Part shown: one piece after another, positions 53,201 to 64,000 of the stretch | How positions within the stretch are numbered: the first letter of the stretch is position 1 | How the letters are laid out: every line of letters starts with the position of its first letter | Origin: Meandrina meandrites | Lineage: Eukaryota > Cnidaria > Anthozoa > Scleractinia > Meandrinidae | Assembly (NCBI GenBank): GCA_963693305.1 | Contig: OY855905.1 | Span: 44,660,895-44,724,894 of the forward strand | Direction: 5' to 3' | Length of the DNA: 64,000 bases | Notes under the pieces: model-generated | Database searches by the model: none | What the model was told of the DNA's origin: nothing | Seen by the model: only the letters and a program-made list of their open reading frames with translations | Position numbers and translations under genes: made by a program

Positions 53201-56200
53201 TTTGGAATCAATTAAGCAATGTGACCACAGCAGCAGGAGATAAAAATCTTTCAAATTCATCACTTGTTTGCAATAAGTGCCACCAAAAAAATTTTGATTA
53301 TTTTAACTACTCCACAAACAAAGGAAAGGTTAAAATTTAATTAGACTTCCAGTCAAATTATACAAATGAATAGTAATTGGTAATAATTCTATGCCAACAT
53401 CTTTGTTTAGGTTCAATTTCACTTTCATTTGCATTCACTTAGTGCACAAACAAAGCCCTTGGTAGGAAAAATAAAAACAGTCATTTTCTTGTTTGCTTGT
53501 ATATCCGTGTTCCTATTAACTAAGTTTTAAACTCTGCATTGTTATATGGGAATTTATATTTCAAAATCTCTAAACAAAGAAATCATGAAACCATGCAGCA
53601 TAGAATGCCCTGCAGGTGGTCTGTTTTAACGTAGTTAGCAAATACTTCTCATAGTTTGGAAATATTTTGGCTTTCTGCTTAGTGCTAAACCAAGTCTTTA
53701 TGAACAAAACAATGTGATTGTTTTGAATTCATCCAAATAGCTAGCTGGGTGGGGACTAAATTCCTAAAGTGCATAAAATTATATGCCTTGCCATAGACAT
53801 CATTATTTTTCCTTATAATGCACTATGAACTACATAACTAACGCACTCTAACTGCCTATAGAAAATGTATATATTCATCAAAGAAATGTGACCTGGAAAT
53901 CATTTAGGAATCTAGTATTAAGTATTTACTTGTAGTATGGCAATGAGTTACATAATCACAAAGACTGATTAATTTTTATTCGTCAACAGCTTTGACCTGG
54001 AGCCAATGCTGTTAACAGTGGGGTGTCTGTTGAATCGGCCACACATGAATAAAAATAGCATAGAATAATGTACATGTAAACAAATTATAACCCCTTTTTA
54101 GTTCAAACAGCTGAGTAATGCTTGTTTAATGAACTTAACTGAACTCTTGACATAGCGATCTCTAAACATGATCATAAAGCATCCTATAAAGGCTACATGA
54201 AAATACTTTTGGCCAACTGTCAAATTCAACACCAAATAAAAAGAACCATGACGAATAATGGCGATGGAACAGAAGGGCAATCAACTGAGAAGTTATTCAA
54301 ATTGTTGCAAAAAATGTGATAACTGCCTGAATTTTTCAGGACTTAAGGTTATCTAAAGTTATACTAAAAAAATGTTTTTATGTATTGTCATCCATCTTTC
54401 ATGTAATTTGTCAGCTTTGTTTTTGACCAGTGTAAAGATAATTAAAAACTTAAGCTGAAGTACATGTATAAGTTTTTTACATCAATCAATAATTATTTAT
54501 CATAAAGCTCTTGTTGCAGTGCCACTGTTTAATCATTGAGTTACGAATTCCAAGTGAGTTTCTCTTTGCATTTAAGTGCTTAATGAACAAATAGTTTAGT
54601 CCAAGGGTTTAATAACTTCTATAAAGTGGTACATCCTTGATTAATATCGCCACTAAAACAATAATGCCTGATTAACGTTAACTTTAATTACAGCTCTGAT
54701 TTTATTTTGTGCACTGAAAAATAAGATGCAAAAAATCCACGTGATTTGGAAGCACAGACAAAAAAAAACAGCCAGATAGATATTTACAACTATTGTAAAA
54801 AAAACATTCCTAATTACCTCTAATTCAAAACAAGGTTTTCTAAGCTTAATTCTTGTGTAGTGCTGTTATTACTGGTAATTAGCTAATCCAAGGTCTTGAG
54901 GTAAATAAACTTCCCTTCAATAACTTTTCGTCAATCAGCTTTACTCCATTTTAAAGCGCAAAAATATAAGAAAATGATTCATTTGAACAGTGATGGAACA
55001 TTCTAGGCAGGGTTCTCCAAATCAGGCGGTAACCGGTAAAATTTACCGCTTGCAGCACCACTCTTTACCGCCTAAAACCGCTTAGAAATGTTGAAAATCC
55101 AACAGGTTAATAACAAAGTAATGCCAGTCGTTGCACCAATGCAGTTATGATCAAAAATAACTGATAGAATGGGTAGAAAATAAACAGCAAAAAATGCAAT
55201 ATTCATTTACAACTTTGTGTCAGTATTCTAATTCAATATTCTGTATTTCTCTTCACCTTCCAAATCTTTCATTGCTGTTATCTTTCGAAAAAAGAGCAAG
55301 TTTTGGAGGGCTTTCTTCACAATGAATCGGCAGCCATAGCTGCTCTCCTTTTATTTTGTCTGTTCTGTCCATTGACAATGAAAGAATTCACAAGGCGAAT
55401 AGGTAAAAAATAATTCATTTTTTAAGTGAGAAATATTACGGAGAAAATAAGCTTACGTGTAGTTGATAGCTAAGTTTACCGTAGCTCACGTGTGGTGAAG
55501 GGAAAGTCAGCTTTTCTTGTGAACTTCTTCTCATTAAGTTCGTAAGTGTTTAAAACGAAACCCAGACAGCAGGTTAAAAGAAGCCTTCAGAATACGACCC
55601 TTCAGCGATGCCATTGTAATGCTGAGTATTCGAGCAAAGAGAAAAGTAACTGTAGCGATTTATAGCAAAGATGAAATGAGAGCGCCGGTTTTTCAAGTAC
55701 TACTTCATGTAAGCGACAGCAAGTATATCTCCTGGAAGAAAATTCTATACATTTTTTTCTTAGGATGTATAAAAAGACGACAGTACGGCCAGAAAAAGTT
55801 CTTGTAAAATAAAATTTGACCACCATAGGGCAACACTAGAAAACAGCTGAGATTGACCAGTAGTTCTTTACCGGTTTGAAAAGTTCTTTTACCTGCTGTG
55901 CTGAAAACTAGGGAGAACCCTGTCTAGGTTCATTATAAGTGCAATAAGTAAAATTCTTTGAATAGTTTGACAATAAGCTAGACATGTATATTTGATACAT
56001 GCCTTAAGTGAAGCCGATTGGCTGAAAAAAAAAACCTACCATAGAGGAAATTGACACTTGATGAAATTACAAAAATTTGCATCACTTTGAGTACAAGTTA
56101 TATTAATTTTATGGTCTTTCCATGGCACTAATTTCTATCATAACAGACCAAAAAATCTAAATCTTGTCCTAACATGTAGGAACTTGAAATTTCTGCAAGG

Positions 56201-59200
56201 TACACAATTTTCATGCAAGGTACATAATTTTCATGTATATGTACACGTACATCTAAACTGGACTTATCTATCTCTTTGCCTTTTTCTCAACAAAATACTA
56301 ACAGTAATGCAAGTTTGGAATTTTCTGGAGCAACCTGTTTAAATTCATGGTATGCACTAAAGCCAGGAACAGTGAATATACCCTGATATTGTTAGGACTG
56401 GGGTTAGTGGTTGGTGGTTCATGATTGGAAAGCAGTGAGTGGTTAGTTGTCAGTAATTTCTGGTTACATGAGAATTATATTAAGGGTGTTTTGGCCTGCT
56501 CAGGCTACGGATTATTTCAGTGTTTCTGCTTTTGGTACACTCCATTCTCAAGTACATGTTTCTTTTCCCATTAATTGTTAAAGTTTGTCAACTTACAGTC
56601 TGGACTTGACAGAGAAACATCATGGGACGTCTGCAATGGTGGAGGAAGACCAGCCTGTTTATTAACAATAACACTGATTAAAAATTAACTCTACACATGT
56701 ATATGACTATCACATCAGTGCTCCTATATTGTCCATAAAAGATGAATAGTCAGATCTTAGATACTTCTCCTGCATCAGAAGCAAGGAATCAAAATACTTG
56801 ATACATGTCCCACTACACTAATAAGTTTGTAATCAACTACATGGAGGAACATATACTGGTGTAAGATCAGTTATCCACCAATAAACTGAGGATATCTTGA
56901 CTCCTTTTAAGAAAAAAATTCAGCATTCTTGATAAAATTCTTAGTACATTAAAGTGCATTTTATGTTATGCCACAGGCATAAAATTCTAAGTTCTATAAT
57001 TACGTACTGTAGATGGGTAGAAACCATAAAAACTTTTCATAAAAACCTTTCTCTTTGATTCCATCTTCAACAGTAAAAAGTTACGTATTCTTGTTACAGC
57101 TTAACAAACATGCAGGCTGTACGGCTATCCCAAACAACCTTTCTTTTATATATTCAGTATGTGATGTCAGAGGATAACAGGTAGACTGGTTCAAAGCAAT
57201 TAACAACTTTTCATAACATTTAGCGTAAGCTACTGTCCGGTAAACAGGGTCTGCTTTGTCTCTGTACAATTCGAACGTTTAGAAGAGAAAGCGCGCTCGA
57301 GGCTGGTGCTAATTAGCTCCACAGCTGTCTCCAATTCTTGATTTTAATGTTGCATCATAAAATTCTGAAATGAAATTCACTTGGCCTGCTATATTTTCAT
57401 TGGCATTAGGGGTAAGATAAACTAAAAGTACATCTTTTGAAAAATTTCCTGCCCAATAGTACCATTTGTTTTTTAAAACAGAGCACTTTGAATACTTGAG
57501 TTATCCCTCATATGTGACATCAAGCCGAGTGCTGTGATAAAGCTGTTTTATTTTTAAAAAAATGCATGTACTAGCTAGGAAGCCAAAGATACCCGCTGTT
57601 GTACATGTAACAGAATTGAGTTCCAGATGGTTTCTCTGACATCACAGCAGCCATATTTGTGTCCCTCAGAAGGACACAAATATGGCGTCTCCATACTGAG
57701 CTTTATAAATTTGCGAGGAAAGGTTCAGTAAAAAAAACTCGTGAACAGTACACCGCATGGACCTAAACTTGGAGAAATTGTTTACCTATTTATCGTCTTT
57801 TTGAAATCCATAGCTTCTCTAGTTGAATGGTTTTGGATTTATTTTTTGATTGCACAGCAGTGAAAACCAGCAATTAATCCTGCTTGCATCACGTATGTCA
57901 AACCCTGTTACTGGTTATAAAATTGCCTGTGGGAATATACTGACTATTACAATAAATCTCCATATCTTCCTCTCACTCCTAACAGTGAGAGAAACACAAT
58001 AAAGACATGAGAAAAGAAAAACAAGTGAAGAAAAACACAAGTGATGCAAATTAGAAAAACACACCCAGGCACGATAAAAATAAGATGAAAAAGCTCAGCA
58101 ATTTCTACATGACATATATGCAGTGTTTGCTCTGTGTAACATGTCTACAGTGCATCATTAGGTAGCTGTAATCAACCACTACTGTGATCACTGCTTGAAA
58201 AAAGTGCTGTCTGATTGTGTGGGACAAGTTTATTTATCTGCCTGGCAAGTAAAGTTTTTGTGCTCACTTGCCCAATGAGCTTAAAGGCTTATGCAAGTAA
58301 TCTGCCAAATAAGTGAAAAAAAAATAGTAAGAAAAGCATGCAACTGGGGTCACCCACTACCTCTCGGAACAAGTTACTTCATTGGTTCTTCAAACAATAG
58401 ATAACAGGTCATAACAATGCCCCTAACCCTGAATAACAATAGAGGTAGTGTTTACAGCAGGTGAATGAAAACAGAGGTTCCAGAGAGGTAGTGTCTTACT
58501 GTTAATTTGAGAGCTGCTTGACTGAAATAAGGCAAGCTTGATTTTTTGTCCCCAAGCCCTGTTTAATTTATGCACTGCAGGCATTTTTCATTATAGAAGA
58601 AACTGGGAATTGTGCTTGACTAATATAGCTGAATTCCAAACAAGGAAGAACACAAAGGGTATCATGATTGACAGTTGCAGAGAATGTGACACAATCTACT
58701 TTAGCAGCAAGAGTTCAGGTTACAGTATACCGTCAGAGATGGTGGATAAATACAGTGAAATGTGCTATTCTTATTCAAATCAATATCTTTTGCCCCTTCC
58801 TGCTGGTTTAATTGTGCTTTTAGTTTGACATTTTTTATATTTCATATCGGTTTGATCCTTACTTTCTTTGTCTTGTACTGTAACATGAAACGGATAAAGG
58901 AAAATGTAGCTCAAACTGGATTGAAAGATTTCAAACCCTTCAAAAGCAACAGACATAATTATCATAACTGTTTAACCTGCTTCATATAAACACAAGAAGT
59001 GCATTTGTTTAAAACTGGAAACTGTCTGCAAGCTGCATATGCATTTAACAGTTTGCAATTGAACACAAGTCAAAATAAAACCCACCTGGCTTCCTGACAA
59101 ACCGGAGTCTCTGTAACCTGGAAAACAAAGTCAGTTCCTGTTATTTCTCTTTATTATTAATATTAATTTGTTCTTTGAATTTTGGCTTCTTTTTCAATTT

Positions 59201-62200
59201 ATCCACAAAGCATTTGTTCTTGTATAGTCACATTGTGATGTACAGCTGGATTGAACTAACTTGTAGTTTGTGAATGAATACCTGTACCCTTTCCCTTAAA
59301 AAAAATTTCAGGCACACAGTGGGCAACTCCTACAGCTACCGGTACCTGTACAAATACGTAAGCTTTAATTCAATTTCATATCGCCACTTATATCTCTTTA
59401 TTCACAAGAACTTTTCATATGTTACTTGTGACCAGTACAAAATAAAGTTAACTTGACTTTTATTTTCAAACTTGTCCTGCAGATATCAGAAAGGAATACA
59501 TGTAGAGGTGTTGGTCAGGTGACTATTGGAACGTTCAAATGCCTATACCTACAGGTGTAGACACATTCAGCTTGCATTGTGGACCTTGATCTTGGCAACC
59601 ATATTACGTGTTGGGTATGTTAAAACCACAAGGAAGGAAAGGTTAATTCTAGAAATTGGCAATATGGGCCCGGCCCCTTCTGTAAGTTTTTTATAAAAAA
59701 AAAAAAGATGTTTGAGCTTCTTTGTGCAGTCTATTTACTGAGAAATGAATGTCTCAAATGGTAATGTCTTTAATAGTAGTTGAAATAAAGACACATTTTG
59801 AGCGACTGAGAAGGCCTGCACTCAAGGCAGAGTAACTTCATGTAGAATCTTGGGTGTCTGTCTTGTAATATAATGGCTCTTGTTGCTTACGAACATTTAC
59901 TGAACTATGTTCTTTTTCTCATAATTATCATCATTATCATTATATTGCATGAGAAAAAGAACAACTCAAGAAAGTGCAGAATACGAACACAGAAACAAAT
60001 AGTCTAGTCCCTGAACTCTCTCTTCCATGCCCTATATAGGAATGAAACCCAGATGCAAGAAGACAGAGTCCAGGATAACTTGCTTGTGCATGCTCAAAAG
60101 AAGCCAATCAAAAACAACAGAGGAGTGTTGTGTTACTTGGGATGCACACGCAAGGCTTAAAATTGCTCGCTTAAATGATGAAATCAACTAGATGATAAGC
60201 CATGTGACTTATTAGTGCAAGAAAAACTGTCAAAAAAGAAATCCAAAGCCATGAATTCAATCTAAATGTACCAAAACCAGGAACACCAGAACAGTCCTAA
60301 GTTAGCCATATTAAATCCATCACATGTCACTAAGCACTACAACGTGAAACCATGCTTATTTACAATGACTCCACAAAACAAGAACATCTTATAATATTTT
60401 AAAAGTTTTTTTGCAGCAGTTCAGAAATTAATACAGTATATATTGTAATGGAAATATGAAAGACATCTAAGAAGAAACATAAGATCTCTTTGAAGACAAG
60501 CTACTGCCGTAAAAGACAAATTTATTCTTCATGTGAGAAAAATGTAATATAAGAAAAGTGTAAAATAAGAATTCATTGTGCCATTTTTTATTATAGAAAA
60601 ATAAGATTAACCTCAGAGAACATGTAACAAAATATTACTCGCTCTTGAAATGATTTTGAATTCTTAGAAGATGTCCAGCCCTGTATGCACCTGTAGATAC
60701 ATATTGTGCTTATTTGGCATGTGTTTAGTTCAACACCTTTGTGTATTTACTAAGACATTTTGTACAATTTTCTAACTACATCAAGGTTAAGAAGGGAACC
60801 TATTCATGATTAAGTACTAAATGACTGAGTTGGTAATGCTGTTAAAGCAGGAAAATCATTAGAGCTCAGTCACCTAGTGACAACCACACTGCACTCTGTT
60901 TATAAGTCATGATCTTAGATCAAAGTTTTCCCCTTGTTGCCCTGTTAGTCAGTCAATAACCAACTTATCTCTACTCAGAGTTGTCTCTTGCTTCTCTTGT
61001 GCATGTGCACAAAACTGCCAATCAATTTCACCAGATACAAGATCTTAATACAAATTTTCTTAATGATGATTTTATTTCTTTTTGGGGTGTTAAAAATGAA
61101 TTGGTTTGAAAAGAATTTGTTTTCACTGTATTTCATACCACTTTATGTAAATTATGAAAATTCAAATGAAATTACGAAGTTATGAAAGCTGGAAAGCCTG
61201 TATTTAACTAATGTCACTTTTGAGAGAACACGCTCAATTCAAAGTATACACTAAGACACTTGTTGTTTAACTTTTCTAAGATCTTGATGCAGGTTATATT
61301 AAAATGCCAAAAGTGTAAATAGCTGATTTATTTTTCAAGGTGGAAAGGAAGAAAAGGAAGTTGAAAAAAAGCTGCAAAACAACCAGTTGTAACACAATTA
61401 CCACTTTAAAAAAAATAACATTTTTGACGGCCTAAATATATGCACAGTTAATAAAGTCAAATTTTCACCTGGCAAAACATCATCTGCAACGAAAATGACA
61501 ATAAAATGTGTGAAAACCTTTCGATGTATAAACGAGTAAATTTGCCTGGTCGGTGAACCGAGCGAAAATGAATCGACTGAAACTGTCCATACAGTTAACA
61601 AGACATACACTGCATTAATTCATTACATGAAATCAACCATGTAATGTAGATGTGTTTGAAGCACGCGCTCTTGGGCACCTGAATAAGACGCAGACCCATA
61701 AATTGCCCTTAATTTTACGGCAGGTATGTATCGATGACTTAGTTTAGATGTTGAACACAGAATTTAAGGTTTAACAGCCGTAAAATCCCAGGGAGGGTGG
61801 GGCTAATGCCAGTAAGCATGTTCGCTCGCATTATCATATCTTCTATTTGGCATGAACAAAGGATGAATGGAAACATTTCTTCATGAAATAAAATGAGAAT
61901 ATGCTTTAATCGCTCATTTTGCTAAGTCCTACACAAAAGTCTGACTTGACGAGAAAACGACTAACAACGGCACAAACGACTATCTAAACAAATTATTCCA
62001 CCAGCTCAATACTTGAAGTGAAGGAAAATAAAATATGGTTATTTTATTTACCAAGCATGGCGCGTTAAAATATTAAAATTATCGCAAATTTAAGGGGGAA
62101 AATCTAAATCTCTAAAAAACTGTTTTGCGTTAATTTCGCCACCGTCTAACCGTCTAAGATTCGCTAAAATCGATCAAGCGAAGAAGAATTTTCGTCTCCG

Positions 62201-63614
62201 AAAAAGATCTCGTCATGCATCGAAAACTATTATAAACAAGGAAAAACAAACCGATCATTTTCTAAAAAAGAATCCATGCTAATTTGAGATTGCTTTCGTG
62301 CTGTCTCGCCTTTCATGTCGATCAAAGGTTTTTTACGCATAATTTCAGGAGATTGTAAAAGCAACACGCGCCAATGTTTAGATCACAAGAGGGCCGATCA
62401 TGCGAACAATATTAAGAAGGCAACGAGGTATGGCTGTGATGCCTACAACAAAACAACAACAAAGTAAAGACAAGCGGAGCCTTATCTCCGAGCCATTAAA
62501 GTGCCAAAGAATAATTTTACATTTAAATTCTCGCCAAAATGTCTTCCCAGTGTTAACAGATCTCTTACCTAAAGTTCCTAGAGAATTTGAACCGAGATAC
62601 GAATTGGCAAAGCCAGATCCTTTGCGGGAAATAAAGTCGCTCTCGACATCGTCGATTGTACTGTATACACCGTGACTATCTGTGTGATATCCCTGAAAAG
62701 AACAAAAAAGCGAATATAAAAATAAGCGAAATTAAAAGGCGATCGGTCAATGTAGCTATATTTATTCAGTCGTTCAGGTTTTGCTCAATGAAGTGTTAAA
62801 AATGCTGAGTTGCAAACGAAACAACATTCATCGGGCACGGCTTCGCTAACATACACGGTTATAAGAGCCACTTGTTAGTAAAATATTTTGCATCTTTATA
62901 AAGTAACAAATTATCGCTCAAAAATATAGAGTTTCCGTTCGGGCACGTGCGGCATTAGTGGTTCTAATTTTGAACAAATGTTCCTGTTGACATGTAAAGC
63001 GAGTTTTACACGACTTTTGTTTTGAACATTTGTTTTAATTTTCAAGCGAATAAAACATGGCAAATTTAGCTGTATTCACAGCTTTACCCGAGCTTCGTAG
63101 GCCGACACTGAACTGGCCTGCCACGTGGGTGTCTCATCCAAAGAACCTACAAAAGAAAAAATAAAACTCAGCCATCAAAGTCAAGATTTTTACGTCCTGG
63201 AAGCAAAGAAGCATATGCGTTTGAATCGAGAACCAGTTCGAGGTACTCTAGTGCGAGTAGCAGGTTCTATCAGCTCCATACAGCAAGTTTAATTCATGGC
63301 GAACGACAGACAAACAAAACGCAAACGGCACCTGTTCGAGATGCGTGCATGGAACTCGATAACCCAGCTTCCGTCAGAGAGCCACTAGATTTACTGCCGA
63401 CCATGGATCCCGGCGGCGAGAACATCTGAGCAAAAAAAAATCGCCAACACACAAAGCAAACATGATCGTTAATAGAGTGCAGACAACAGCGCTCGCTAAT
63501 CGCAACATCAAGTGAAGTTGCGAATGCAAGTGTGTCAGAAATTTTCCAAGTTATACTAACCGCGCTAAAGTCCAGTAGATCGCTCAATTCCTTATCTCCC
63601 GTGTGTGGATTCAT
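37752..63614 (-). CDS. TCF12/TCF4-like: E-protein transcription factor (class I bHLH; TCF3/4/12, daughterless homologue)
   Basis: Exons in transcript order: 63614-63561, 63425-63332, 63146-63088, 62692-62569, 61483-61469, 59117-59086, 56654-56597, 48654-48587, 48051-47946, 45370-45258, 45142-45080, 43862-43709, 43549-43479, 43131-43032, 42213-42122, 41129-40902, 40714-40597, 40030-39793, then either 39367-39265 or 39213-39126, then 38678-38621 and 38029-37752. Phases agree throughout; the sum is 2,211 nt (736 residues) with the 88-nt exon, or 741 with the 103-nt exon. Landmarks: [11 protein letters not shown] (activation domain 1 LDFS motif), [21 protein letters not shown] and [15 protein letters not shown] (activation domain 2 region), [40 protein letters not shown] and [19 protein letters not shown]-proteins bind CANNTG E-boxes as homodimers or partner tissue-specific bHLH factors. 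Least certain are exon 48654-48587 (weak acceptor) and the C-terminal tail. Confidence 0.93.
39126..39213 (-). CDS. E-protein alternative bHLH exon A (88 nt)
   Basis: Encodes [20 protein letters not shown] and then LESDKPQTK, the canonical second half of the basic region, helix 1 and loop. Bounded by TTACAG and GTAAC. It shares entry and exit phases with exon B, so one or the other must be used. Confidence 0.92.
39265..39367 (-). CDS. E-protein alternative bHLH exon B (103 nt)
   Basis: Encodes [20 protein letters not shown] and then [14 protein letters not shown], the same region with a loop five residues longer. Bounded by TTAACAG and GTGAGG. The intron to exon A is only 51 nt. Confidence 0.92.
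40253..40278. repeat. Homopolymer C run in an E-protein intron
   Basis: About 26 C in a row. A comparable G run lies at 38409-38432. Both are intronic. Confidence 0.9.
40990..41020 (-). repeat. Poly-alanine-coding GCT/GCA tract in an E-protein exon
   Basis: About ten consecutive Ala codons ([14 protein letters not shown]) in exon 41129-40902, just after the [15 protein letters not shown] block. Length variation would not disturb the frame. Confidence 0.85.
41390..41784 (+). pseudogene. LINE retrotransposon 3' end (reverse transcriptase C-terminus)
   Basis: A continuous + strand frame runs from an [20 protein letters not shown] block through [33 protein letters not shown] and [10 protein letters not shown] to a TAG at 41782. 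This arrangement is typical of the C-terminal end of non-LTR retrotransposon ORF2. It is 5'-truncated and antisense within an E-protein intron. ATT and TATG microsatellites follow, as is common at LINE 3' tails. Confidence 0.82.
41866..41930 (+). repeat. (ATT)n microsatellite
   Basis: Interrupted ATT triplets shortly after the LINE fragment. Confidence 0.9.
42003..42038 (+). repeat. (TATG)n microsatellite
   Basis: About nine TATG units at the end of the LINE-derived stretch. Confidence 0.9.
42214..43031. other. E-protein intron
   Basis: No further exon found. A decayed repeat phrase (GAGGTCTAGGGGCATGCCCCCAG) lies near 42660-42690. Confidence 0.5.
43863..45079. other. E-protein intron
   Basis: AT-rich, no exon or repeat identified. 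Confidence 0.5.
45371..47945. other. E-protein intron
   Basis: Several short open frames, none with family resemblance or splice support. No element recognised. Confidence 0.5.
49980..50408. repeat. AATCGAAC/AATCAAAC-rich repeat region
   Basis: Many imperfect copies of AATCGAACAAAATCAAAC in both orientations, continuing on the other side of the element at 50409-50979. Includes an (ATT)n tract at 50201-50266. Confidence 0.75.
50409..50979. mobile_element. MITE with GGTATGGGTCACACTTGG ends
   Basis: The ~28-bp left tip is mirrored imperfectly at 50952-50979 (CCCAAGTGCGACTCATACC). TAT flanks both sides, a possible 3-bp target duplication. Inner parts also mirror each other (AGTGCGACCCTA twice). 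571 bp, non-coding. Confidence 0.72.
51188..51315. repeat. Tandem 43-bp repeat, three copies
   Basis: TTACAATTAAAAGTAAACTT and the rest of a 43-bp unit (ACAATGATTTTAAAAAACTAAAA) repeat three times, the last copy slightly diverged. Confidence 0.88.
52041..52280. mobile_element. Foldback element, ~240 bp
   Basis: GACAAATGCAGACTGCAGACT (52060-52080) is mirrored at 52241-52260, and the outer GATCCATGG/GTCTG parts pair with gaps. The interior repeats a TTAGCCTGAATGGCACTTTG phrase several times. Non-coding. Confidence 0.75.
55008..55922. mobile_element. hAT-like non-autonomous element with CAGGGTTCTCC ends
   Basis: CAGGGTTCTCC at 55008-55018 is mirrored exactly at 55912-55922. TCTAGG borders both ends (55002-55007 and 55923-55928). 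The tip has the CAGGG start of hAT elements, although hATs usually duplicate 8 bp and only 6 are visible here. TTACCG words recur near both ends. 915 bp, no transposase. Confidence 0.75.
57651..57685. repeat. Perfect hairpin, 14-nt arms
   Basis: CCATATTTGTGTCC and GGACACAAATATGG around a 7-nt loop, at the left edge of dispersed repeat copy 2. Confidence 0.9.
57676..57860 (+). repeat. Dispersed repeat, copy 2
   Basis: Diverged counterpart of 33,180-33,400, sharing AATATGGCGTCT, the CTTGGAGAA block and the GGATTTATTTTTTGATTG end, in the same order. Confidence 0.68.
57861..59085. other. E-protein intron
   Basis: No exon, RNA gene or element recognised between the dispersed repeat and exon 59117-59086. 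Confidence 0.5.
59118..61468. other. E-protein intron
   Basis: No exon recognised. A hairpin (GTTCTTTTTCTCAT with ATGAGAAAAAGAAC, about 59909-59964) is the only structure noted. Confidence 0.5.
61469..61483 (-). CDS. E-protein 15-nt microexon
   Basis: ATGATGTTTTGCCAG lies between TTTCGTTGCAG and GTGAAA on the - strand. Its entry phase (2) and exit phase (1) fit the flanking exons exactly, adding DDVLPG-type residues. Skipping it also keeps the frame, so it could be optional. Confidence 0.65.
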
Positions 63615-64000
63615 TCGTCAAGGTATTCCAGTATCAAGCGCTCGGTCCGTAGAAGAAATCGCAACGACCTTCTATGAATGCACGCAGGTTCGAGACTAGT
63701 CGATTTTGAATAATAAGCTCAACCACACAAAAAATCCTCAAAACTTCAGCTCGGTCGGTAACAAAGGCAACGCGCCGAACTTTCCCTCGATCGCTTTACC
63801 AAGCTGATAGACCGCACTCAGCCAAAATAATTCTGGGTTTTAACGGTTTTCCATGCGCGTTCAGCGCGGGGGGAATTTCCGCGAACACAACTCAACAACT
63901 TGCTTTACAAATTCCCTCTAATTCGCGTGGCTTCGTTTTCTCCATATTCCCAAGTTTAACCGGCCCAACTCTCCGGGGAGGGGACTAAAAATAATAATTG
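63615..64000 (-). promoter_or_regulatory. Upstream / 5' UTR region of the E-protein gene
   Basis: Sequence upstream of the first coding ATG. It is richer in CG dinucleotides than the introns (for example CGCGCCGAAC, GCGCGTTCAGCGCGG), as expected for a promoter-proximal region. No TATA box or defined start site could be assigned. Confidence 0.4.

Larger units (their letters stand above)
48655..56596. other. Large E-protein intron (~7.9 kb)
   Basis: Contains the elements listed at 49.9-52.3 kb and 55.0-55.9 kb. The remainder (48.7-49.9 kb, 52.3-55.0 kb, 55.9-56.6 kb) showed no exon. A GGGGCGGATCCAGGAATTT phrase at about 52438 is the kind seen at tips of decayed DNA elements. Confidence 0.5.

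Noticed and set aside
58538..58828. 96-codon frame in an E-protein intron
   Set aside because: No family resemblance or splice-site support; length expected by chance in this much intron.

Overview
This is eukaryotic DNA, most likely from an anthozoan cnidarian (stony coral or sea anemone). That placement is an inference: two intron-containing animal genes, AT-rich introns packed with short inverted-repeat elements and microsatellites, and a Polinton/Maverick element of a type I associate with cnidarian genomes. No prokaryotic operon signals, rRNA, tRNA or CRISPR array were seen.

Region 1 (1-9.2 kb): the 3' part of a selenium-binding protein 1 / methanethiol oxidase gene on the + strand. Seven exons (677-5242) join in frame to about 359 C-terminal residues; earlier exons lie left of the window. 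Its last exon and 3' flank are copied in inverted orientation at 8.31-9.02 kb, with foldback elements and a broken coding fragment in between.

Region 2 (9,248-25,854): a near-complete 16.6-kb Polinton/Maverick, a virus-like DNA transposon. It is flanked by a 6-bp direct repeat (GCCCCA) and has 449-bp terminal inverted repeats whose inner ~280 bp look identical. It encodes a protein-primed family B DNA polymerase (broken once), an rve integrase with a chromodomain-like tail, an A32-type packaging ATPase, a probable major capsid protein, a candidate minor capsid protein, a zinc-binding protein (frame changes in an A run), three large conserved proteins of unknown role and a series of small membrane proteins. 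No adenain-type protease was recognised. Each terminal repeat opens with a 74-nt-arm palindrome and ends on the start codon of the gene it faces. Nearly every element gene has a TATATA-like motif just before its ATG.

Region 3 (25.9-37.7 kb): no intact gene recognised. It holds a ~121-bp minisatellite abutting the Polinton, a decayed BEL/Pao retrotransposon integrase fragment, and several foldback or MITE-like elements, some with visible target duplications.

Region 4 (37.7-64 kb): a complete E-protein (class I bHLH; TCF3/TCF4/TCF12/daughterless) gene on the - strand, running from the start codon at 63,614 to a stop at 37,752. I could assemble 21 coding exons that stay in frame (2,211 nt, 736 residues), plus one extra alternative exon. 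Two tandem exons encode alternative versions of the basic-helix1-loop part of the bHLH domain, as in vertebrate E12/E47. The introns carry a LINE 3' fragment, a hAT-like element, other foldbacks and microsatellites.
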